Shown one piece after another: positions 12,945 to 12,971 of a DNA stretch of 12,971 nt. Each line of letters begins with the position of its first letter. The stretch's first letter is position 1. The position numbers and the translations under genes are program-made. Source of the stretch: CAZPKH01 sp964407165 (lineage in GTDB: Bacteria > Bacteroidota > Bacteroidia > Bacteroidales > Muribaculaceae). Where the stretch lies: the NCBI GenBank assembly GCA_964407165.1, contig CAYOUJ010000060.1, forward strand, positions 1-12,971. The letters are read 5' to 3'. Below the pieces are notes generated by a model, which did not search any database, had not been told where the DNA came from, and saw nothing but the letters and a program-made list of their open reading frames with translations.

Positions 12945-12971
12945 TCAAAAATCAGGTCAAGTGTGGGGTAG

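Overview
The window looks like chromosomal DNA from a gut Bacteroidales bacterium, most likely Muribaculaceae or a close relative. Coding regions are GC-rich with AT-rich gaps. Promoter candidates are of the Bacteroidetes TAnnTTTG type and Shine-Dalgarno sequences are absent. The gene content also fits: an Mpi-type serine recombinase, a secreted CotH protein with starch-binding-like modules and a C-terminal 'DLxGRRV...GxYI' tail, and an orphan PstS-like lipoprotein beside a TPR protein. The family assignment is inferred from protein style, not from a database search.

Layout. Positions 236-3236 (+) hold a small two-helix membrane protein, a PstS-like lipoprotein and a secreted TPR protein, probably one cell-envelope unit. 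Positions 3336-4645 (+) hold nadC (NAD synthesis) and a secreted thioredoxin-fold protein lacking the nucleophilic cysteine. This second gene lies between two copies of the 16-bp 3' end of nadC. At 4817-6278, truA (-) and an Mpi-like serine recombinase (+) are transcribed divergently, and the pair is bracketed by two helically phased ATCGAT arrays. Positions 6454-10032 (+) encode a 1192-residue secreted CotH-kinase-fold protein with N-terminal carbohydrate-binding-like modules. At 10033-10313 there is a convergent gap with a REP/MITE-like 142-bp composite palindrome. Positions 10314-12911 (-) hold thiL, a purine nucleoside phosphorylase and an MBL-fold hydrolase, in the order MBL -> pnp -> thiL.

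The most unusual feature is architectural. Five of the nine genes end in, or within about 11 bp of, a short tandem-repeat array. Unit sequence and length differ between loci (7-mer AAAAACT, 7-mer GTGATTA/TAATCAC, 10-11-mer TATCGAnnnT used twice, 9-mer GGAATTTAA). Two arrays are mirror-image tandem arms that form long perfect hairpins, and two arrays supply the stop codon of the gene they end. This could be a unit-agnostic gene-end or terminator system, or a replication-slippage process, and it is the best candidate here for something undescribed.

No rRNA, tRNA, CRISPR array or insertion sequence was recognised. No gap without a gene exceeds 300 bases; the largest are 1-235 and 10033-10313.
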